From NCBI RefSeq assembly GCF_019012925.1, contig NZ_JAGIRL010000027.1, positions 1 through 10,422 on the forward strand: DNA of 10,422 nt. The letters are read 5' to 3'. Both the position numbers and the translations under genes were made by a program. Of the stretch, positions 7,765-10,422 are shown one piece after another (within the stretch, counting starts at the first letter, position 1; each line of letters begins with the position of its first letter). This stretch comes from Fusobacterium sp. Its GTDB lineage: Bacteria; Fusobacteriota; Fusobacteriia; Fusobacteriales; Fusobacteriaceae. Under the pieces are notes generated by a model. That model worked only from the letters and a program-made list of their open reading frames with translations. It did not search any database and had not been told where the DNA came from.

Positions 7765-8377
7765 CTGTTCCAAGTATTTTCTTTAAAAAACTTTTTCTAT
7801 GAATTGGAGTAGGGCCAAGTTTTACTAAAACCTCTCTATGAGCTTTTGTTCCATATCCCTTATGCTTTTCAAAGTTATATTCAGGATATTTTTCTGCTTC
7901 GTTCACTAAGATTCTATCTCTGGTTACTTTGGCTATTATTGAAGCTGCTGCTATAGCTAAACTTTTGGCATCTCCTTTTATTACAGCTTCCTGCTTCCCC
8001 TCATACTCTCTAATTTTGAAATTTCCATCAACAAGTATCAATATATCATCTGCCCCAACTTTATTTTTTAGCTCCTCTATAGCTCTTCTCATAGCTAAAA
8101 AAGTGGCATTAAGTATGTTTATCTCATCTATCTCTTGAGGTGTTGCTATTCCAACTCCAACCTCAAAGCTCTCCATTATCTTATCAAAAAGTCTCTCTCT
8201 TTTTTTCTCAGTTAATTTTTTTGAGTCATTTATCTCTTGTAACTCCTCTGAATAGCTTTTTAACTTTACTGCTGCTGCTACAACTGGTCCAGCTAATGGT
8301 CCACGCCCAGCTTCATCTACACCAATTATCTCTTTTCCCTTTTCTAAATCAAATTGATAAAGTAAATTATTCTCCAT
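7751..8377 (-). CDS. rnhB: Ribonuclease HII
   Basis: RNase HII cleaves RNA in RNA-DNA hybrids and starts removal of single ribonucleotides misinserted in DNA. The family signature GVDEAGRGPLAGPVVAAAV gives Asp21 and Glu22. Asp117 in ILVDGNF and probably Asp136 in KGDAKS complete the four-carboxylate metal site. AAASIIAKVTRD and KHKGYGTKAHRE are further RNase HII hallmarks. The length, about 208 residues, is normal. I chose the ATG at 8375-8377; a GTG at 8387-8389 would add four residues (212). Both sites have only weak, purine-rich upstream sequence, and both lie inside the end of the pseudouridine synthase gene (11- or 23-base overlap), so translation is probably coupled to it. Confidence 0.97.
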   Translation of the reverse strand: MENNLLYQFDLEKGKEIIGVDEAGRGPLAGPVVAAAVKLKSYSEELQEINDSKKLTEKKRERLFDKIMESFEVGVGIATPQEIDEINILNATFLAMRRAIEELKNKVGADDILILVDGNFKIREYEGKQEAVIKGDAKSLAIAAASIIAKVTRDRILVNEAEKYPEYNFEKHKGYGTKAHREVLVKLGPTPIHRKSFLKKILGTDENN

Positions 8378-9323
8378 CTCTTTTCTCACTTTCTATCTTA
8401 GAAATATCTAATCCAACGTGCTTTGTAGCTCTTTTAAAGTCCTCTGGTAAATCTGCCACTGCCAACATCTTAGTATTTTTTGTAGGATGAGTAAAGTTTA
8501 AGCTATATGCATGTAGCATCTGTCTTTTTATCCCTTCACTCTCATTTCCATATGTACTATCTCCTAATATTGGGTGGTTTAGATACTTCATATGAACTCT
8601 TATTTGATGTGTTCTTCCTGTCTCTATCCTAACTCTTACTAGAGAGTGATTCTTACTCTCATCTAATACTTCATAATTAGATATGGCATTTTTCCCATTC
8701 TCTTGAACTACAGCCATCTTCTTTCTATCTCTTGGATCTCTACCAATTAGAGTTTCTATCCTTCCACTCTTCTCTTTAAATATCCCTTTTACTATACAAA
8801 CATAGGTTTTTTCCAATGTTTTTTCTTTAAACATCTCTGACAATCTTCCATGAGCCTCATCATTCTTAGCCACTACTATTACTCCACTTGTATCTTTATC
8901 CAATCTGTGGACTATACCAGGTCTGATTACCCCATTTATTGTAGAAAGATCTTTTACATGGTATAAAAGTGCATTTACTAAAGTTCCTGAATAATTTCCA
9001 TGAGCTGGGTGAACAACTAAGTTAGGACTCTTATTTATAACTACAATATCACTATCCTCATAGATAATATCTAATGGGATATCCTCTGGAATCAGATCTA
9101 ACACCTCATCTTCAGGTATGTTAACAGTTATAACCTCTTTTCCTTTTAGCTTATTTCCACTCTTTGTGACCTTTTTTCCTTGAATCTCTACAAGTCCATT
9201 ATCTATAATTTTTTGAATATAGGATCTTGTAGCATCCTCTATTAACTCATTTAAAAACTTATCTATTCTTTTTCCCTTATCATCTTCATTAGCGTTTACT
9301 ACTAAGCTCTCTTTTATTACCAT
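8367..9323 (-). CDS. RluA/RluD-family pseudouridine synthase
   Basis: Enzymes of this family isomerise uridines in 23S rRNA (RluC, RluD) or in 23S rRNA and tRNA (RluA). The 318-residue protein has an N-terminal S4 RNA-binding domain (about 18-75, KRIDKFLNEL...SYIQKIIDNGLVEI) and the catalytic domain after it. Asp142 in HRLDKDTSG is the expected catalytic residue. VINKSPNLVVHPAHG and RIETGRTHQIRVHMKYLNHPILGD are typical family blocks. Length and S4 domain suggest an RluD-like member (YlyB in B. subtilis), but the target uridine cannot be assigned from sequence. The ATG at 9321-9323 has AGGAG about 13 bases upstream, rather far; no in-frame alternative start was found. It is the first gene of the operon through the acidic-protein gene. 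Confidence 0.95.
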   Translation of the reverse strand: MVIKESLVVNANEDDKGKRIDKFLNELIEDATRSYIQKIIDNGLVEIQGKKVTKSGNKLKGKEVITVNIPEDEVLDLIPEDIPLDIIYEDSDIVVINKSPNLVVHPAHGNYSGTLVNALLYHVKDLSTINGVIRPGIVHRLDKDTSGVIVVAKNDEAHGRLSEMFKEKTLEKTYVCIVKGIFKEKSGRIETLIGRDPRDRKKMAVVQENGKNAISNYEVLDESKNHSLVRVRIETGRTHQIRVHMKYLNHPILGDSTYGNESEGIKRQMLHAYSLNFTHPTKNTKMLAVADLPEDFKRATKHVGLDISKIESEKRDGE

Positions 9324-9362
9324 CTCTGAATCTCTACTCCTATCTTCAACTTTTACATTAAC

Positions 9363-9371
9363 ATTATATCA
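9363..9371 (-). promoter_or_regulatory. Promoter of the rluD-like/rnhB operon, extended -10
   Basis: On the minus strand TGATATAAT gives an extended -10 (TATAAT at 9363-9368, TG at 9370-9371). The hexamer 17 bases upstream is poor as a -35, as expected for an extended -10 promoter. The start site would be near 9356, about 33 bases before the ATG. It sits immediately after the yccF terminator, the right place for a new unit. Confidence 0.6.
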
Positions 9372-9372
9372 T

Positions 9373-9398
9373 TTTTTTCTATAATTAGATAGAAAAAA
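9373..9398. repeat. AT-rich perfect inverted repeat over the -35 region
   Basis: TTTTTTCTAT (9373-9382) and ATAGAAAAAA (9389-9398) form a perfect 10-bp dyad around AATTAG. It covers the spacer and -35 area of the rluD-like promoter, and its right half is the U-tract of the yccF terminator. It could be an operator, or simply a by-product of a T-tract next to an A-tract. Confidence 0.4.
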
Positions 9399-9425
9399 GA
9401 GGAGTCATTTATCCATACTCCTCTT
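9391..9425 (-). terminator. Rho-independent terminator after yccF
   Basis: In the minus sense AAGAGGAGT (9417-9425) and ACTCCTCTT (9397-9405) form a perfect 9-bp stem with an 11-base loop, followed by a run of T residues and TTCT. It lies about 45 bases past the yccF stop and just ahead of the next promoter. T-rich sequence on the other side could also stop plus-strand transcripts. Confidence 0.9.
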
Positions 9426-9470
9426 CTTTTAATTTTTATATAAACTAAACCCCTAGTTTAACACTATAAA

Positions 9471-9839
9471 TTATTTCAACGTATATTTATATGGGTTAAA
9501 AGCTACTTGTACTAATTTAAAATTCTGTATTCCTAATGGTATACCAATTATTGTACAACATTGTGCAAACCCTATTACTAAGTGTGAAATCGCTAACCAT
9601 ATTCCTGCAAATACTATCCATAAGAAAGCTGTTATTGGTCTTGCTGGCTCTCCAAAGCTACTTTTTAAGACAACTCTTTTTCCAAATGGAGTAAGACAAG
9701 AACCTGCCATCTCAAAGCAACCTCTAGCAAAAGGGATTGTTATTATAAAGATAATACATAGTACACCTGCTATTATCCACTCAAAAGACAATACTAATCC
9801 TCCTAAGAAAAGCCAAATTATATTCATTATAGTCGACAT
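9471..9839 (-). CDS. yccF: YccF family (DUF307) inner membrane protein
   Basis: YccF proteins are small integral membrane proteins of unknown function. The 122-residue sequence has two hydrophobic blocks, roughly residues 6-37 and 68-105. The blocks look like an internal duplication: WLFLGG...IITIPFARGCFEM...LTPFGK echoes WIVFAG...IIGIPLGIQNFKL...FNPYKY. GIAQC-like GFAQCCTIIGIPLGIQNFK is a strong match to E. coli YccF as I remember it. The ATG at 9837-9839 has AGGAGG at 9848-9853. It stands alone between the tRNA cluster and its own terminator. No convincing promoter was found just upstream; transcription may come from one inside the AT-rich gap or by read-through from the tRNAs. Confidence 0.93.
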   Translation of the reverse strand: MSTIMNIIWLFLGGLVLSFEWIIAGVLCIIFIITIPFARGCFEMAGSCLTPFGKRVVLKSSFGEPARPITAFLWIVFAGIWLAISHLVIGFAQCCTIIGIPLGIQNFKLVQVAFNPYKYTLK

Positions 9840-9856
9840 TTTTTAATCCTCCTCTG

Positions 9857-9886
9857 AAAATAAAAATAGACATACCTCAGTATATC
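9857..9886 (-). terminator. Possible weak terminator after the tRNA cluster
   Basis: In the minus sense GATATAC (9880-9886) pairs with GTATGTC (9869-9875), with one T-G wobble and a TGAG loop. TATTTTTATTTT follows. It lies between tRNA-Asp and the yccF ribosome binding site. The stem is weak, so it may allow read-through into yccF or act as a yccF leader hairpin instead. Confidence 0.4.
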
Positions 9887-9918
9887 CTTCTTTCCTCAAT
9901 ATATATCTTTTGAATAAA

Positions 9919-9995
9919 TGGCGGGAGTGACGAGGGTCGAACTCGCGACCTCATGCGTGACAGGCATGCGCTCTAACCAACTGAGCTACACCCCC
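9919..9995 (-). tRNA. tRNA-Asp (GTC)
   Basis: This is a 77-base cloverleaf with encoded CCA. The acceptor GGGGGTG pairs with CACTCCC (one G-T pair), the discriminator is G73, and the D-arm begins AGCTCAGTTGG. The anticodon loop CTGTCAC between CATGC and GCATG gives GTC, reading Asp codons. It is the last tRNA of the cluster. Confidence 0.97.
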
Positions 9996-10005
9996 ATAAA
10001 AAAAA

Positions 10006-10081
10006 TGGTGGTCTCAACAGGACTTGAACCTGTGACCCCCTGCTTGTAAGGCAGGTGCTCTCCCAACTGAGCTATGAGACC
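10006..10081 (-). tRNA. tRNA-Val (TAC)
   Basis: This is a 76-base cloverleaf with encoded CCA. The acceptor GGTCTCA pairs with TGAGACC and the discriminator is A73. The anticodon loop CTTACAA between CCTGC and GCAGG gives TAC, reading Val codons. A short T-rich spacer of 10 bases separates it from tRNA-Asp. Confidence 0.97.
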
Positions 10082-10091
10082 ATTTCTTAAG

Positions 10092-10167
10092 TGGTGCCCA
10101 GAGGCGGAATCGAACCACCGACACGGGGATTTTCAGTCCCCTGCTCTACCGACTGAGCTATCTGGGC
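10092..10167 (-). tRNA. tRNA-Phe (GAA)
   Basis: This is a 76-base cloverleaf with encoded CCA. The acceptor GCCCAGA pairs with TCTGGGC. The anticodon loop CTGAAAA between GGGGA and TCCCC gives GAA for Phe. The T-loop is TTCGATT. Confidence 0.97.
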
Positions 10168-10175
10168 ATACTTTA

Positions 10176-10259
10176 TGGCGGAAGACCAGAGATTCGAACT
10201 CTGAAGCCTTGCGGCGCCGGTTTTCAAGACCGGTTCCTTACCAATTAGGATAGCCTTCC
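10176..10259 (-). tRNA. tRNA-Ser (TGA)
   Basis: This is an 84-base class II tRNA with encoded CCA. The acceptor GGAAGGC pairs with GTCTTCC (one G-T) and the discriminator is G73, usual for Ser. The loop CTTGAAA between CCGGT and ACCGG gives TGA. The variable arm is a short GCC-GCAA-GGC hairpin. The D-stem TCCT/AGGA lacks the common G10-C25 pair. The anticodon is TGA, not TCA, so this is not selenocysteine tRNA. Confidence 0.95.
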
Positions 10260-10283
10260 AGCCTTAGAAACACTTATTTAAAA

Positions 10284-10358
10284 TGGTACCCCGTAGGGGA
10301 ATCGAACCCCTGTTTCCAGAGTGAAAATCTGATGTCCTTACCACTGAACGAACGGGGC
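10284..10358 (-). tRNA. tRNA-Glu (TTC)
   Basis: This is a 75-base cloverleaf with encoded CCA. The loop TTTTCAC between TCAGA and TCTGG gives TTC for Glu. The acceptor is GCCCCGT against ACGGGGT, which leaves a G1-U72 wobble at the terminal pair, followed by A73. The T-arm AGGGG/CCCCT is regular. Confidence 0.95.
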
Positions 10359-10360
10359 AG

Positions 10361-10422
10361 TGGTGGATCCAGCTGGAGTCGAACCAGCGACCACTCGGTT
10401 ATGAGCCGAGTGCTCTGACCAA
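10361..10422 (-). tRNA. tRNA-Met (CAT), elongator type, cut by window edge
   Basis: The 3' 62 bases are present, with encoded CCA; about 15 bases of the 5' end lie outside. The anticodon loop CTCATAA between CTCGG and CCGAG gives CAT. The stem lacks the three G-C pairs of initiator tRNA. The 3' acceptor strand TGGATCC implies a U4-A69 pair, which favours elongator Met over the lysidine-modified Ile2 type; that distinction is an inference. Confidence 0.85.

Noticed and set aside
7929..8490. Plus-strand open frames (7929-8138 and 8140-8490) opposite rnhB
   Set aside because: They are Leu/Ser-rich antisense shadows of RNase HII and the pseudouridine synthase; the apparent membrane-like product is an artefact.
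10176..10259. tRNA-Ser read as a selenocysteine tRNA
   Set aside because: The anticodon is TGA, not TCA, and the acceptor and variable arms are not of the long SelC form.
10361..10422. Partial CAT tRNA as initiator Met
   Set aside because: The anticodon stem is CTCGG/CCGAG and lacks the three consecutive G-C pairs of initiator tRNA.
9919..10422. tRNA cluster as an integration site for a mobile element
   Set aside because: No integrase, no repeated tRNA 3' end and no phage-like gene is present in the window.

Overview
The window looks like a chromosomal stretch from an AT-rich anaerobe, most probably a Fusobacterium or close relative. This is inferred from the very low GC of codons and spacers, strong AGGAGG-type ribosome binding sites, sigma70-like TTGACA/TATAAT promoters and the flavour of the proteins; no database search was possible. 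Every gene I can support lies on the minus strand, so transcription runs from high to low coordinates.

Layout in transcription order. (1) 10422-9919: a tRNA cluster Met(CAT, cut by the window edge)-Glu(TTC)-Ser(TGA)-Phe(GAA)-Val(TAC)-Asp(GTC), all with encoded CCA. A weak terminator-like hairpin follows. (2) 9839-9471: yccF, a small membrane protein, closed by a clean intrinsic terminator. (3) 9323-5968: a tight operon, rluD-like pseudouridine synthase, rnhB, yraN, a small zinc ribbon, a ComF-type phosphoribosyltransferase and an unrecognised acidic protein. The first four junctions overlap. It begins at an extended -10 promoter. (4) 5868-3573: tpiA-gpmI, two glycolytic enzymes behind a near-consensus promoter and ended by a large terminator hairpin. 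(5) 3306-1: the str operon rpsL-rpsG-fusA-tuf (tuf cut by the window edge), preceded by two tandem promoters.

Functionally the region is housekeeping: decoding (tRNAs, S12, S7, EF-G, EF-Tu), rRNA modification, removal of RNA from DNA, probable DNA processing, and lower glycolysis. The proteins of known family carry their expected catalytic or binding residues; nothing is broken or frameshifted.

No gene-free stretch exceeds 300 bases. The longest, 3307-3572, holds the gpmI terminator and the str promoters. I found no mobile element, CRISPR array, phage gene or convincing new system. The points most worth a second look are the GAAA-capped hairpin between fusA and tuf, the unrecognised 202-residue acidic protein, the overlapping gene chain with its buried zinc ribbon, and details of the str leader and two tRNAs.
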